64,000 bases of DNA from Nageia nagi (GCA_050084985.1 JBITNC010000001.1:63240001-63304000); one strand, 5' to 3'. Counted from the stretch's first letter, positions 42,524 through 56,589 are shown. Notes: generated from the letters alone by a model not told the origin. Numbers and translations are program-made.

Positions 42524-43517
42524 TGTAATGACTCCCACTTGCTCCTACTCTTCTCCTGAGTAACACTTCTCACCAACCCTATTTCTAACTTCACAAACCT
42601 TAAAAATTTAGACCTATTTTTTTTTAAATGTAACACTCGAATGGTTTAGGAATAGATTAGGTGATCCACATGAGCATGTTAATGTTGTTATTTACCAGCA
42701 CCCATATGGTAAGATTGTTGGAATCTAGAACAACCAACCCTAATTGAAAACTTTTTGGTGTTCACTTCTCAACACTCATCCTATTGGAAGATGCCACATA
42801 GGTGACCCACTATTTCCATCCATTAACCATACAATGGACATTCTCATCATGGTGTTGTGGACCATATCATCCAAGAGAACACTCATCCACAAGGCTAAAC
42901 ACTCTCATCCAATGTATGACCCTCTGATTCATAAGTGTAGATGGATTTTCCTGGGCAATTATCCATATGAAATGGGTAAGCATCATCGCCTATGGAACAT
43001 TCATAATACTCCTATTTGCTAAATTGTAGGTAGTATAACTACTAATTAACCTCATCTATTAACATATTTTTATCGATTGTTATCCTCATCTGACACCTTA
43101 TCAAGGATATGAAACACTATCCTAACCATATCTATTAGCTAGGCCCACCATAAAGTCTGTCATCCCCATTCCCATATCTTGGAGAGCCATGGGTATTAAA
43201 ATAATACCCAAAGTAGTTTGTTTATTCTAATAAATTTTAAAGCAATATTATGAGTAAGACTATACCTACATCATCATCCCTAGGAATAAATGGGTTTTGA
43301 GATTAATCATTATATTTCTAGGTTTCATACTTGAAGCAAGTAATAACCAATTGAATTGCAAACAAACTACTTATCACATCTAATAACCAAAAGCAAATAA
43401 TTCATCATACATGATCAAAAAGTTTTCAAATAAGCTTATGAAACATCAAGAATATTCATCACTACTATTTCATATGTATGAAATCATTACAACTCATGTC
43501 AAAGAATAAATGACTAC

Positions 43518-44137
43518 TATAGATGCCTAGAAATGAATTATTATTTATTAAATAATTTATTTTAGAGCCTCAATAATGTATTATATGAAAAGAGGTTAAA
43601 TAATACCCAAAGTCATGTCAAAGATATGTAATATGTCTAATGGACCCTTGTAGCATGTACAAGGGGTCAAAAAGACCAGTCATGTAAACTTGTATCATAT
43701 ATAAAGGTATCAATTGATGACCTTAAACCTTACGAAAAAAACAAATATGAGGAGGACCCTAAATAGATTCTAGCACATGTTACATCACTGTGTTATGTGC
43801 AAATATTATTCGTAATTTATATCTTATATTTTCTATTTGATGATTATTTTGTTTGCTCATCACTACATTCTTGATTGCATCTATTATATTACTTATTTTA
43901 GGCTGCTAAAGGCATACCTCTTTTAGGCCATCAATAGCATGCAATTGAATGAATGTATGCTCGTATTTCGTGTATGTTTCTTCTAATAGAATGAATATGT
44001 GATCTAATTAAACACAAGTATCTTTCTATAATTTTTTATTGCCATATTTCAGATATATGAGAAAATAACAAACAAGTAGACCAATAGTGCATTAATTAAC
44101 CCCCATAAACAATTATATGCATTATTTTGGGTCTACA
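43518..44137 (+). repeat. Solo LTR of the old Tat family, inside X2
   Basis: About 620 bp, starting TATAGATGCCTAGAAATG (first G mutated) and ending GGGTCTACA, as in the LTRs at 23959 and 40049. Perfect TSD ACTAC on both sides (43513-43517 and 44138-44142), so the internal region was lost by LTR-LTR recombination. Confidence 0.88.
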
Positions 44138-44142
44138 ACTAC

Positions 44143-45880
44143 TAAGAAAATGCAATGTGGCATAGTTAAGGGATATTTTCTTATCGTATAACAACCTAAC
44201 GAGATCTATAGTTTGTCTAGTTTATCTTTCAAAGTTCTATTCTTTTAGTAATCAACAATACTTGGCTAGATTATTTAAAGAAAAAATTTGATTAATACCA
44301 CTTATTCAAGGTCCTACTTTCATCCTCCTTTAGACTTCCTTCCTACACATAAAGTATGTCCATATCTTAATACTTGGACTAGGTTAGTGTTGTCTTCCCT
44401 CTATTTTTAGATAATACTCTAAGGTTAGGAGATCATCCCTTATTTTCTTTACCTGAAACTCTATGTTATTACTAATTTTCATCATGGCTTTGACCTATCT
44501 ATATCTTAGGTGCATAGCCCATCTTTATTTTCAATGATGAACTATTTATGCCCTTGAGAATCTTTTACAAGGTCTCATATTCCTTTCATGTAGCATAGTT
44601 CTAAACTACATTTCTAAGGAATTTAATTGCTTTTACTTGATACATCATCCAAATTTGTCTTAATGCCTTTGGTCTTAACCTAGTACATCTCATACTCTTA
44701 ATTTATAAATGAAACTTAACCACTATTTTATGAGAACGTATCCTTGAAGATTCTCTACTTTACTCATATTTTGGAGAAAAGGCATGTCAAAGTTCATTAT
44801 TTGCAAAGGATATTAATACATCATATTGCATCGTGGACCTTACTTTTGCAAATAGAAGGTTTCTCATTAATTCACTAAACAAAGAGTCTATAATTACATC
44901 TTACTTGATATGAATCTAACCATTGAATACAATTGTGTTTGAGAATACATAATATCTTTCATGATTCATTATTCCTTGACATGTCAAACTAGGGTTTGTT
45001 ATTATTGAACAACTTGCAATAACCCTTTTTATATAAGCATTATCATCTTGCAGAGATTCTTTATCGCAATCCTTGTCTTTGATGAGTCTTCATCCACCTA
45101 CCATTTTCCTCGAGCATGCATCCATCCAACAGAACTAAGATGATATGGAATTGAGTACTAGGATTTAGTAAGAGTTATATGAGGATTAGGACAGCACTTT
45201 GTCGTAATGAAATGCATCCTACTAGTAGATGCAACACATCCCCTCTTTCAATGAATCAAATCCATTCAAGAATATGACATTCAATACTCGATTACCTGAT
45301 CTCAAGAGGTTTTTATGCTCCCAAAGGAAACTACCTCCCTTCCTCGATCATAGAGTGATAAAATCTCATAAAATCTAACATTTTTTAAAAATGATTTTTG
45401 CAAGTATCATCCTTATATCCATCATGAAATTATAGCAGTACCAACAAATTATTATCACGAATGAATAGTAAAGCCCATAAAATTCTATGATTCCATTCAC
45501 AATATAACATATGTTCAAAAATTTATTTAAATCAACACCTTATTCTTTACTCATTATTTCCTTTCTAAATTTATAAACTTATATTTATATATTCATATCT
45601 TTTAATATTATTTAAAAAATATATATATAATAAATGATATTATTCATCTTCATACGAGCATATAGCGAGTAACCTTGGATGGACTAATAATACATCCAAT
45701 ACTTAATTTCAGGAGGCTCGCATTTCTAATGGAAGTCGACCATATCCTTAATTTCAGGAGGCTCGCAATCGATTACGAATTTCCAGAGGAAGTTGACCAT
45801 GTTAGCTCGCAGTCATATGAAAATCGACTTATTTTAATCTATTTAATAAACTCATTCAAGCACATTGAACTCACAAGCTC
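44143..45880. other. Non-coding X2 sequence
   Basis: Inverted match to X1 (around 21750-23000). No coding signal seen. Confidence 0.6.
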
Positions 45881-45889
45881 TTATATTCG

Positions 45890-46990
45890 ATGGAAAATAA
45901 AATTAAAAAAATTAAAACTAACACAAGCACTTTGACGGCAATGATCGCGGGATATGGACATCTTGAGAGGGATGAGAATTGTTTGGCAAAATGCCTCGTC
46001 AAAGACAGTCTCATGAGCGCAGATACAGTTGGATGGAAAGGAAAAAATTCCTCATCGAATCCACCTCTTAAGTGCATTTATGCCTCATTGAATTTCACAA
46101 GTGTATTAAATGGGCTAGAGAATTATTTGACAGAATGCTTAATCGAAAAGCAGGCTCATGCATAGATAGCAGTGCTGAAAGAACCCATGAATTGTTTTTC
46201 TAAATAGCGACATTTGAGGGCTCGTGAATTATTTAACATGATGCATCAGTGAGTTTTAGGCACTGCCCATGGTCAATTGGGTAAACAAAAATGGATACAT
46301 TTCAAAGACCTTTGAATCGTCTGGTAAGGTACCACATCGAGGTGCAATTGAGATAGCCACATTGGGGTAGAAACAACATTGAATCGTTTGACGGAATGCC
46401 CCTACGAATTGTAGTCTCAAATAATGCAGTGACCGCGGGATTCAAACACAAATGGATATATTGAGATTTGATGGCGCAACGAGTATCCAAAACGGATACG
46501 CTGGCAAACTTTTGTGCAGATACGTTGGGAGAAAAAGGGGCGATGATTCGCAAGGTATGGATAAAATGGCACATCGATTACTTACCAAATGTTTCATCAA
46601 AATGAAACCTCATATACCGCGTTTACGGACAATTACAATAAAAAAAATTATAAATTATTTTACAGATTGCCTTGGCTGATTACAGTCTCATTAAATGCAA
46701 TGGCCGCTCGAAGTAAGCAAAAGAAGCAGATACGTTGAAAAAAAACTCACGAATTGATTGAAAATTACCTCATCAAGCTGCAGTACCATGTATTGTAAAT
46801 GGACGCAGGTTAGCTTAGTCTTGTGAACTCCGGTTATGTACATGACTAAGGCATTAAAAAGGCCTATTAGGATTGTTGTTATACAAATACGGTGACACTG
46901 GAATGACCAACTAATTGCTTGACAAAAGGCCTTATTAAAATGTAGTCTCATGGAATGCATCGTCCTCGTGGTATAATCAAAAATGGACTT
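45890..46990 (+). pseudogene. Degenerate PPR gene remains in X2
   Basis: Plus-strand motifs: TAMIAGYGHLERDENCLAK (45940-45997), KWARELFDRMLNRKAGS (46108-46160), LRARELFNMMHQ (46213-46247), ESFDGMPLRIVVSNNAVTAG (46379-46438) and NVVSWNA (46939-46959). ARELFDRMP...VVSWNAMIAGY is the plant PLS-class PPR consensus. Motifs sit in different frames with stops between them, so the gene is dead. The sense strand here equals the minus strand of X1, as expected for an inverted copy. Confidence 0.8.
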
Positions 46991-48480
46991 GCTAAAAGGA
47001 TCCCTGATCATAGAAAATGAATATGGGGTTCGACCCTTCCATCGAGGATCGCCGAGAAGACTATCAATCCATAAAAGAGGATGGGATCTGCCATATGAAG
47101 GGATAGAGGTGTATACTACAAGCAATGTTAGGGTGTCTCCATTTGGTGTTTGCTCTTCCACACCAACTTGATAAAATAATTTAATAGGGCTCATCCAAGA
47201 TAATTCCAAATGGCACTATGCCCTTCACATGTGAGGCTTGATTCCAAGATTTTAAAAGCATAGTTAAGGTTATTCTTCTTATAATAAGAAATAAAATTTA
47301 ATTATAGCAAAGGAGCACCTGTTAGCTAATCTTGAAGAATAAATTGAGACTCTTGATCCATGTGATCCAAGAATCATTTTTAAATACTTGTATACATGTA
47401 TAGACAAGATATACAAACATTCACATGCAAGGATAACAAATGGATACCAATTTTATACCTTTTTATTGTACAACTAGTGTAAGACCCTTAATCTTATTAA
47501 TAACTACCACAAAGTTTTAAGCAAGCCTTTCTTCCTTCAAATATCATAAAAACTACCAATAAAATTTAAAACTAGGACTAAGCACTTTAGCATGAGAGTC
47601 TAAAATGCTTGAGAAAGCACCTGGACTCAAGAGGAGGAGAACTATTTACTTCACATCCTTCTAGACTAAGCTTGGGGAGAAGAGAAGAAGTATTTTTCCA
47701 AGGGTCACTCACCTAGTATTTATAGTCAAGTTTTTGATATAGTCCCTCCAAAAGTGGGACTATTCATTCAACTCATTTATTTTGTTTGGGAGGTGTAGGC
47801 ATTTTATTTTTTTGTGGTAGGTGTCAATAATTTTGTTTGTAGATGTTATATCCTCCCAAAATACCTTAGACATCTCATAATAGGCTACAAAAGTTTTTTA
47901 ATAATTTCATGAACCTAACATATGAAAACAAATTGTGTGAGGTGTTTTCTTTTCAATTATTGTCATAAAATTTCAAGATAGCTTTGAACTAACAAAACAA
48001 GACAAATAATCCTTTCAAAACCTAAATTTATTTTCACCCAAGTCTATTCAATTTTTTTTGTGAAAAAATTAAATTCAAACCATTGGAATTTTCCTTACCT
48101 CCTATTAAAATAATTAAGTAATTTCTAAAATAAATATATTTTTTAAAACTCATTTTTACCTTTGACGACCATTCATCTTGCAGGCAATTCATTAGTATAT
48201 ACATGCATATACTTCATCAAAATCAAAAATAATGCATGATAATATTGATATGCATCTACATGATCTACAAGATTTTTTATGGCTGTCAGTAATTCAATGT
48301 CAATCATTTCTTCACTCTTACTAATTTGTTCCTCACAACCAACTCATCTTTAGTTCCCTGGGGTCTCCATCTAACTAGCCATGTTGGTCAACTTGTTATC
48401 TGTATCATAATAACCAATTGAAATAAATGATGCTTAAAATCATTCATTATTCATTTCATAATGCTAATTATTTCAAACTT
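46991..48480. other. Non-coding X2 sequence with minus-strand TATA box
   Basis: The 47600-48480 part is the inverted match of X1 18960-19780, including TATAAATA at 47717-47724 on the minus strand. Nothing coding. Confidence 0.6.
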
Positions 48481-48485
48481 AGTTT

Positions 48486-48984
48486 TGTTGGAATTTATAA
48501 TGCATTATTGTAGAAGTTATGTGATAATCTTCTATGTAAGTTCACTAATACTTAAGGGTATCATTTGATATCTTAAGTATTTAAGTGAATACGATAATAT
48601 AACTTATCCTACACTCCATGTCATGAGCATTCCCCTTGGATAAAAGGATGTGCATGTCATGATTTTGTACATTGGATAAAAAGATGATCCAAAGAAGGAT
48701 TTTGGCCTATAAATAGAAGGCTCCCTCTTTGATATCACACATCAATTTATGGAGTAAAGCTATGTTATATGATAGTGTTTAGAAGAAAAGTTTAGAAGAA
48801 TTATAAGAGTTCATATTTGTTAAGAAGAGAGATATAGTTAGTGGATGTACTCCTAATTGGAGGAACCACTTACATTTTGTGTTATCTTTGTAAGATTGAT
48901 TTGTGAGTTTGTTAGATGTGTATTGTGAGCTTTCATATGATCTTAGGAGTTTAAGATTGTATTAGTTATATTTAAATTCTATCA
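48486..48984 (+). repeat. 5' LTR of C2
   Basis: TGTTGGAATTTATAATGCAT to TTCTATCA, with CCTATAAATAGAAGG near 48710 as a TATA region. Confidence 0.92.
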
Positions 48985-48986
48985 TT

Positions 48987-48998
48987 TGGTATCAAAGC
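48987..48998 (+). promoter_or_regulatory. Primer-binding site of C2
   Basis: TGGTATCAAAGC, one base from the initiator-Met complement. Confidence 0.8.
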
Positions 48999-51720
48999 TC
49001 TTTGAAAGATCCTATTCACATCCTTGGTTTGGAAACTCATCTTCAACTTGGAGGTTTTCATTCTTAAACCTACTCTTCATTATGAGGTAAACTCAAGAGA
49101 ATGTATAACCTCCTCATAATCTCTTGATTTTATCTTTTGGCTTATTTCACTAATGATGCTAACATATCTTGAGTTATGTGTTAACTGATTATTTTTGCAA
49201 AATATGGCTAAAAGTAGAAATATGATGCTTTTTTACACTAACCTCTAGTGAGAATGTTGTTAATTTTCTATTAAAGAGATTAGTATATTAAAATTGAAAT
49301 ATTTTTTAATTCATTTATTGTTGAATAAAAGAGGTAGCTCTCAATTTTAAAAATAAATAAATAAAATGATGAGAAGTTTGTTTATTTTACATAATTTTTT
49401 TTAAAAGAGAGAAATACATTTTTTAAAAAAATACTTTTTTTACATATATGCAAAAAAAAGGAGAAAAATTATGTTTCTAACAAATAGACATATATATTCC
49501 GTATGAATCAAAACTAAATATGAAAGGGGAAGAGCTTATGTAGTAATAAATCAAAACTTTAATACAAAGTCTTTGAATGTTTTTTATTTTATTTTTTGTG
49601 TTGGCTGTTAAAATTTCAAAGGGGAGGTAGCCAACCAAACCCCACCCTTTGCTCTCCTTGCTAGCCTTGGTCACCTGTTTCTCTCCATCATGACCCTTTC
49701 TAGCCCAATAGTGCATGCATGGTGGTTGACCCAGCATAGTTATTTCTCTTCTCTTCGCCTTTGTTGTTTTCTAGATCCACCCTTCACCTTCCACTCCTTA
49801 TGCAAATACACTTTGCCTTCATCCCTCTGTACAGCCCTCTCCTCTGTGTGGCCTATATTCAGAGCTTGAAAAATAATGGTAACTGCTCTCCTCCCTTAGT
49901 AGTAGCATGACCACACACCTCTCCTATCCTTGCACCTAGAAGTTGTGTACATGAGGGAATCCACCTTCATATGGGGCAAATGATGTGTATTATCCAAACA
50001 ACCGCCTTCCACCCTTCCCATTCTCAACACCTTATGCCTCCTCTCTACCCCTTTATTGCCAATTTGGTGCATGCTTTGAGGATGGTAGAAAGGTGAATTT
50101 GATCTATGAATAGCCTCCTTACTTGTCACCCATCATGACTGTAATCTTCCTCATTTTTTTTAGTTAGCAGGCATTTATTGGTTGCTTGCTTTATTAACCC
50201 TCCATTTCTTCATAGTTAAAGCATTGTAATGATGTGCTCTAGTGGTGTGGAATATTTTTTTGTTGTTTGCATTAATACTTTGCAAGAATTTAAAGTTTTT
50301 TTTACTTATTCTATAAGTCTAACTCTTAAATACTGACCATTATTGGAGTATTCTTAGACTTTATTTGGAGTGCCTAGAATAAAAATGCATTAAATATTTT
50401 CTTCTTCTTCTCTCAAGCACGTAAAAAAGGGGAGCATAATGGCCTCTTAAATTCTTACTTGTTTACATGAAGAAAATCATTATAAAGTAGATAATTTTTT
50501 TAAGGTAATTTTTAATTTCTTTAATACCTAGAATTAAATTATTTAAGCATTTTTTGCTTATATTTGGTAATTTTAAATTGGCATTAATATTTTCTAACAA
50601 TAAAGACCCTAGTGCAAAATACTTAGCATTTCACTTTCCTTAGTTAAAATTGTCTTTCTAAGTTAACTAATAATGCTATTTTTTAGTATCCATTGAATAG
50701 AAAGCATCTTACTTATGATTTTTTTAAGTAAAAAGGTGGAGATAATTTTACCTAAAATTTCAAGTTATGGGATGCCTTTCTAATGCATGCAAATTTTATG
50801 GATATTTTTTTTACTGAAAATTTCAAGTTATGGGAATGATGCATGGAATATTTGATGCCTTAAATGATGGATGTTTATTACCTCTCTAAGTAATTATTCT
50901 TTTTGCAAAGCTATAAAAAGGACTTGTGTAAAATATGGACTTATGTAAAGATGTCTTTTAGAGATTGGTAAACAAAATCCATTAGACATAGGTTTCAAAT
51001 TTTAAATAGATGATATTTTACTTATGCTCTTTACTTTATGTTTCATTTTTTACTTATGCAAATAAAAATGCAAATATTGATATGAGCAACCCCCTAAAAT
51101 AAACACATCTACACATACATTCTACAACATGACTTATTTGGAGAGCCATGAGGTGAGGATAGGTGGACTGGAGCCTTTAAGTTCAAAGATCTAAATGTTG
51201 AAAAGTATGTACTTCTTAATTTTTTCTAAGTCCTCTATTGGTCTAGACATAACTCCAATAGATGGATAAACATATTTGTAGTGATACCACATGTTTGCAC
51301 ATCTATTCAAGGATTATTTTGATAACTTAGGAGGACAACTTGAAACTTAATCAAGATTAATAATTTGGTCAATCCAATAAATATCATAACCTTGAAAAAT
51401 AGTAGGTACTTATCCTTGTGAGAGTATAATACTGACCAAGATGAATTGGTTGAGGATTCATAGTACTTGGGCTCCTCTTATGTGGGCATCCAGGTGAAAG
51501 CCTAATTTTAGATAAGAAATTAAGCCTCAATAATGTCCCTCTACATCTATATTTTTTGAGATGAGAAATGTATTTGGGTACATGGATTATTATTTGAGTT
51601 GTAAAATATTTGCACTTGTGAATCAAAATAAGCATGTATTAATTAATTAAATATAACATGTAATATTATTTATTAAATCATATGCTTATTATTTTTTACA
51701 TTCTTATGTAGCAAATAGGA
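48999..51720 (+). other. Long non-coding leader of C2
   Basis: About 2.7 kb. Contains T/A tracts, a CT-rich island (about 49600-50150) similar in place and character to that of C1, and a downstream block (51060-51640) strongly similar to C1 27600-28180. No long frame. Confidence 0.7.
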
Positions 51721-51724
51721 GACT

Positions 51725-52602
51725 CTTTATCCAAACATATTCTTGATGGTTCCAACATTAGTATTTAGGAACCTCGAATGAGATCTGACTTATAGGCAAG
51801 AAAGCTTTGGTAAATAGTAAAGAAAACTTTGTATCTCCTATAGATGAAAAGGCACTAAAGGCTTACAATATAAAAAATGAGTTGGCAACCTCTATGATTT
51901 TTTATGCAATTTTAGATGATATGCTCTTGATGATTTTCTCTTCAACCTTGATAAAAGAAGCTTAAGATAAGCTTAAGCAAAAATATCTTGGTTCAAAGTT
52001 TTTAAAAAAGATTTAACATTCTCTAAAAGTTACTTCAATATTATCAAAGAAAAGATGAAAATGTGGTTATCTACTTGAATAAAATTATTGACCTAAAGAT
52101 ACAAATTATTGCTTATGGATACAATTGGATCAATGATGAGTTCATGGTCTTCATCATTCTTCAAAGCTTTTCTTCAAAATTTGAAAACTTTGTGATGGTT
52201 ATGAAAAAAGGGCTTGATGATGAAGAAGTATTCTCCCTTCAAAACTTTTTTAGGCTTCTTTTGAAATATGAGAAAATCCTTAATAAAAAGGTGTTGATTT
52301 CTTCTCCTAAGGATAATAACATTGCTTTTGAAACAACCAAAATTTCTTCCAAGAATTTTAACCATCAAAAGAAATCTTATCCTTTTTCCTCCAAAAGGTT
52401 TGAGAAAAGAGGTAATAGCAACATCAGTAACAACAGAAAAACAACAATAAAAATAATAATAATAACCACTTCAATGATGGTAATTGTAACTATTATGGTA
52501 TCCAAGGTCACAAAAAAGTTGATTTCTACAAAAAGAAAAGATAAAAAAAAGAATAAAGATAATGGAAATGTAAATAATTTCAAAAGAAAAAAGAATATTT
52601 AA
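51725..52602 (+). pseudogene. Copia gag remnant of C2
   Basis: The UBN2-type Gag is recognisable. The last part (52063-52602) is open for 179 codons, with KIIDLKIQIIAYGYNWINDE and SSKFENFVMVM. The knuckle region (CNYYGIQGHKKVDFYK) lies in another frame. Upstream stops disable it. Confidence 0.85.
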
Positions 52603-52649
52603 GTTTGTTTTGCTCTAGTGCTCTACTCCATGTCTCATATTTTTTCATC

Positions 52650-55270
52650 TAATTAGATTATTGACTCTAGTTGTACTAATCATCTATGCTTTTAAAAGGA
52701 TAACTTTGAGAACTTTCACAAGTATAAAAAATATGTAGTTATGATAGGTGATAACTCTACCCTTGAAGTCCAAATAATTAGAAGTGTGTTGATTCATGAA
52801 AAAGTTCTTGATAATGTGCTCTATGTTCCTAAACTTAGGATGAACTCTCTTTATGATCCAAGTTGCTAGAAAAGGGTACTCTTTTGAGTTCAACTCTTAA
52901 TCTTGATGTATTAAAAAAGGGCTTACCACTTTGGTTAAAGGATCAATGAAAGATGATCTCTACATTATGGATCAAGTTCCATCAAAGATATTTCTTGCAA
53001 CAAGTGTGTGTTCTAAAGGTAATCTTTGGTACCAACATTTAAGGCACCTTAACCATAAGAGTATTCAAATCATAAAAGACCAAGAACTTGTGAAAGGTTT
53101 GGTTTTAATTTCTCCTTTGATTGGTTTATGCGAGAAGAGCATTCTTGCTAAGATGCATGGATAAAAGTTTAAAAAAGATAAGGTAATATGAGCATCTCAA
53201 CCTTTTTAACTTGTGCATTCAAATTTGATGTGTTCATTTTAGAATAAGTCACTTGGAGGAACATCTTATGTCTTAACATGTATTGATTCAAAATTTTGAG
53301 AGTTTTAAAATTTTTAAGGCCTTTATTGAGAATTAGACTAACCTTAAAATTAAGATGTTGAGATCAGATAATGAGGGAGAATATAATAGCAATGAATTCA
53401 ATGACTATTATATTAAGTATGGAATCAAAAGGTAAATTATGATTTATTACACTTATAAGTAAAATGATGTTGTTGAAAGAAAAAATAGAATAATTATAGA
53501 AATGGCTAGATGCATGTTGGGTAACCTTCCTAGTTTCTTATGAGGTGAAGCTATGAGCACTGCTATTTACACCTTGAATAGGTGTCCCACATAATCTATT
53601 TAGGGTAAAAATATTTTTTAGACATGGTCAAAAATAAAACCTAACATTTATCAAATTAGGATGTTTGGTTGTGAAGTATTCTTCTACATTATTTCTGATA
53701 AAAGAAAAAAGTTAAACAAAAGAACTAAAAAGTGCATCTTTATAGGTTATGACAATCAACATAGAGGCTAAAGGCTCTACTCTCCATCCTTCAAAATCAT
53801 GTTTATTTCAAAGGATGTAAAGTTTGAAGAAATTCCTACAAAATCTACTTTTAATGAGGATGTTGATGATCCAGGGGACTCTTTAGTTACACCTAGTTGG
53901 TTAAATATTGATATAGATAAGTCACCTCAAGATCAAAACTCTTCAACTTAAAGGGTAACGAGAAGCATGACCTTGAATAAATTCTTATTTTCTAAGAATG
54001 ATAACAAGCATAAGCCCTCAACCTTCAAAGATGCTTTTAAGCATGAGTGCTGGATGAAAGCCATGAAAGTGGAGTATGAGGCACTTATAAAAAGTGAAAC
54101 TTGGTATTTGGTTCCTTATCCCAATGAAAAGAATGTGATTGGTAATAAATGGATCTACATGGTCAAGTTCAATTCTATTAAAGATATTGAGAAATACAAG
54201 GTAAGGTTAGTAGCCAAAGGTTTTGCTAAAAAATATAATATAAATTATGAGAAAACCTTTGCTCCCATGGAAAAGATGCCTACTGTGAGAATTATCCTTA
54301 CTCTTTCAATAGCTCAAGGATGGAAATTTTTTCAACTTGATGTCAAGCGTGCATTTTTCAATGGTGAATTAGATGTGAAAATATTTATGAATCAGCCAAA
54401 AGGGCTCATTTTCGAAGGTAAAGAGTCCTTTATGTGCAAGCCAAAGAAGTTATTATATGGACTTAAGCAAGCACCTAGAACCTGGTATAGAAAAATTGTA
54501 AGGTATTTTGCAAATGTTAGTTTCTCTAAGTGTTTTTTTGACTCTAATATATATGTGCTCAATTAAAAAAAGATATTGTTTTGATTCTCTTTTATGTGGA
54601 TGATCTTCTGATTACTGAAAATAATGATGAAATCATTTAAGAGTGCATATCTAAACTTAAGGTAACATTTAAAATGACTGATCTTGGTCTCTTCCACTAC
54701 AATCTTGAAATGCAAGTGTATCAATATAAAGATTGTACTTATATTAGTCCATCTATGTATATATCAAGCATCTTGCAAAAGTTTAGAATGGAGGAGTGTA
54801 GATAAGCTATGATCCTAGTTTCTCTTAGAATCACTATTTTTTTGAGTTCTAACTCTCAATTATCTCTATGTATGATAGGAAATCAACCTCTGTGTATATG
54901 TTTGGCATTGGTATAGGTGCTCTTTTAGGCTTCCAAGAAGCAACCTACTATTTCTCTTTCAACCATAGAAGTTGAATACCGTGCCATGTCTGTTGTAGCC
55001 CAAGAAGGCATTTAGCTAAGGTATCTTTTGAAAAAAATTAGGTATGAGCAAGGTGGCTTATATTTGATTTCTTTAGATAATCAATCAGTTATTTTTTAGT
55101 TAAAAATCCTATGTTTCATCAGAAAACAAAACGTATAGAAATCCATACCCATTTTATTAAAGAGAAGGTTTTTTATGGCATCATACACCTGAAGTACTGT
55201 CCATCCACCTTGAACTTCATTGATTTATTTATTAAACCCCTTTTGGAAGCTTAATTTTGTAAGCTTAAGG
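52650..55270 (+). pseudogene. Copia pol remnant of C2
   Basis: Protease IIDSSCTNHLCF (~52660), GAG-pre-integrase WYQHLRHLNHKSIQII (~53028), integrase pieces (53200-53560), and RT with a 199-codon open stretch (53967-54566) containing [25 protein letters not shown] and LLYGLKQAPRTWY. A stop then precedes LFYVDDLLIT (~54585). RNase H SKKQPTISLSTIEVEYRAM is near 54935. Disabled by stops and by the RT break. Confidence 0.9.
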
Positions 55271-56030
55271 ATGCTATCGAGTTGGTGAAGTTACCCTCAA
55301 GGGGAGTGAAGTTTGAATTATTATGTTGAATTCATGTTTATGATGATAACTTCACCCCTTGGAGGATTTTATGTTATATAATGTTGATTTTATTGTACAC
55401 CTTCATGGTAAGTTTACTTTGGGTGAGGAACTTATCGCATAAATTTTTAAATGCAAAAAGATTGGCTAATCTAGCACTATTCAGTTATTTATGCGTGAAG
55501 AACTTTTATGTTTCTTTTGACACATATTCAGTTATCCATATGTGAGGAACTTGTATGTGCATGCTCTATTTTATAATGATAATCAACATATGTTTTATAT
55601 ACAATAGGTGATTATAAGTTTTAGCTTAGCATCTTTGTGATGACTTATAGTGCACCATTGATCAGTTCATGATGGCATTTGTGTGATTCATCTATCCTAA
55701 TTGATATGAATATTTTGTATCTAATTGATCTTATTATTTGAGCTACTTATGAATTGCATGTTCCTTTGAGACTGCAAGTTACTTACTTCAAGTATGTAGG
55801 CTCTTGGAGACTTTTCATGAATTGCAGTTGGATAACTACTTCATATACATTGAAACAAGTTATGGTTAATGATTGTATTTGGTAAAGTAGTGAGTCTCAA
55901 ACTAGATCTTTCTTACTTCACAAATATATAAAATGTTCTCATATTCATTGTATCTATTTGGAGAAGAACTCTCTTACTTTCTCTTTTCCTTCTCTTTTTC
56001 GCTCTATCTCAATATTGCATTAAGGGGGAG
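55271..56030 (+). other. 3' untranslated region and polypurine tract of C2
   Basis: Two short-repeat copies (55470-55560). TAAGGGGGAG at 56021-56030 abuts the 3' LTR. Confidence 0.75.
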
Positions 56031-56529
56031 TGTTGGAATGTATAATGCATTATTGTAAAGGTTATGTAATAATCTTCTATGTTAGTTCACTAATACTTAA
56101 GGGTATCATTTGATACCTTAAGTATTTAAATGAATATGATAATGTAACTTGTCCTACACTCCATGTCATGAGCATGCCCTTTGGGTAAAAGGATGTGCAT
56201 GTCATGTTTTTGTATAATGGATTAAAGGATGATTCAAAGAGGGATTTTGACCTATAAATAGAAGGCTCCCTCTTTGATATCACACACCAATTTGTAGATT
56301 AAATCTATGCTATAGAATAATGTTTAGGAGAAAAGTTTAGGAGAATTATAAGAGTTCATATTTATTCAAAAGAGAGATCTAGTTAGTGGATGTACTCCTA
56401 TTTGGAGGAACCACTTACATCTTGTGTTATCTTTGTGAGATTGCTTTGTGAGTTTGTTAGATGTGTATTATGAGCTTTCATGTGATTTTAAGAGTTTAGG
56501 ATTGTATTAGTTATAGTTCAATCCTGTCA
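56031..56529 (+). repeat. 3' LTR of C2
   Basis: TGTTGGAATG to ATCCTGTCA, 499 bp, followed by AGTTT. Confidence 0.92.
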
Positions 56530-56589
56530 AGTTTCAATTCCCCCAAAGTCATCAAGGTCTCAATAAGAGTGTTCGGGAAGGTCATTACA

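Larger units (their letters stand above)
48486..56529 (+). mobile_element. Ty1/copia element C2, same family as C1
   Basis: 8,044 bp with 499-bp LTRs and TSD AGTTT (48481-48485 and 56530-56534). Same organisation as C1, including a long leader and decayed gag-pol. LTRs differ by about 8% by eye, so insertion was of similar age to C1. Nested in X2. Confidence 0.95.
42524..56589 (-). mobile_element. X2: inverted second copy of the X unit with two nested insertions
   Basis: Plus-strand ends TGTAATGACTCC and AAGGTCATTACA form an inverted terminal match (TGTAATGAC/GTCATTACA). Flanks are CTCCT (42519-42523) and CTCTT (56590-56594), a 5-bp duplication with one mismatch. Removing the solo LTR (43518-44142) and C2 (48486-56534) leaves about 5.4 kb, comparable with X1 (4.95 kb). 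It is inserted in the protease-RT linker of Z1. No RT or integrase of its own was found. Confidence 0.75.
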
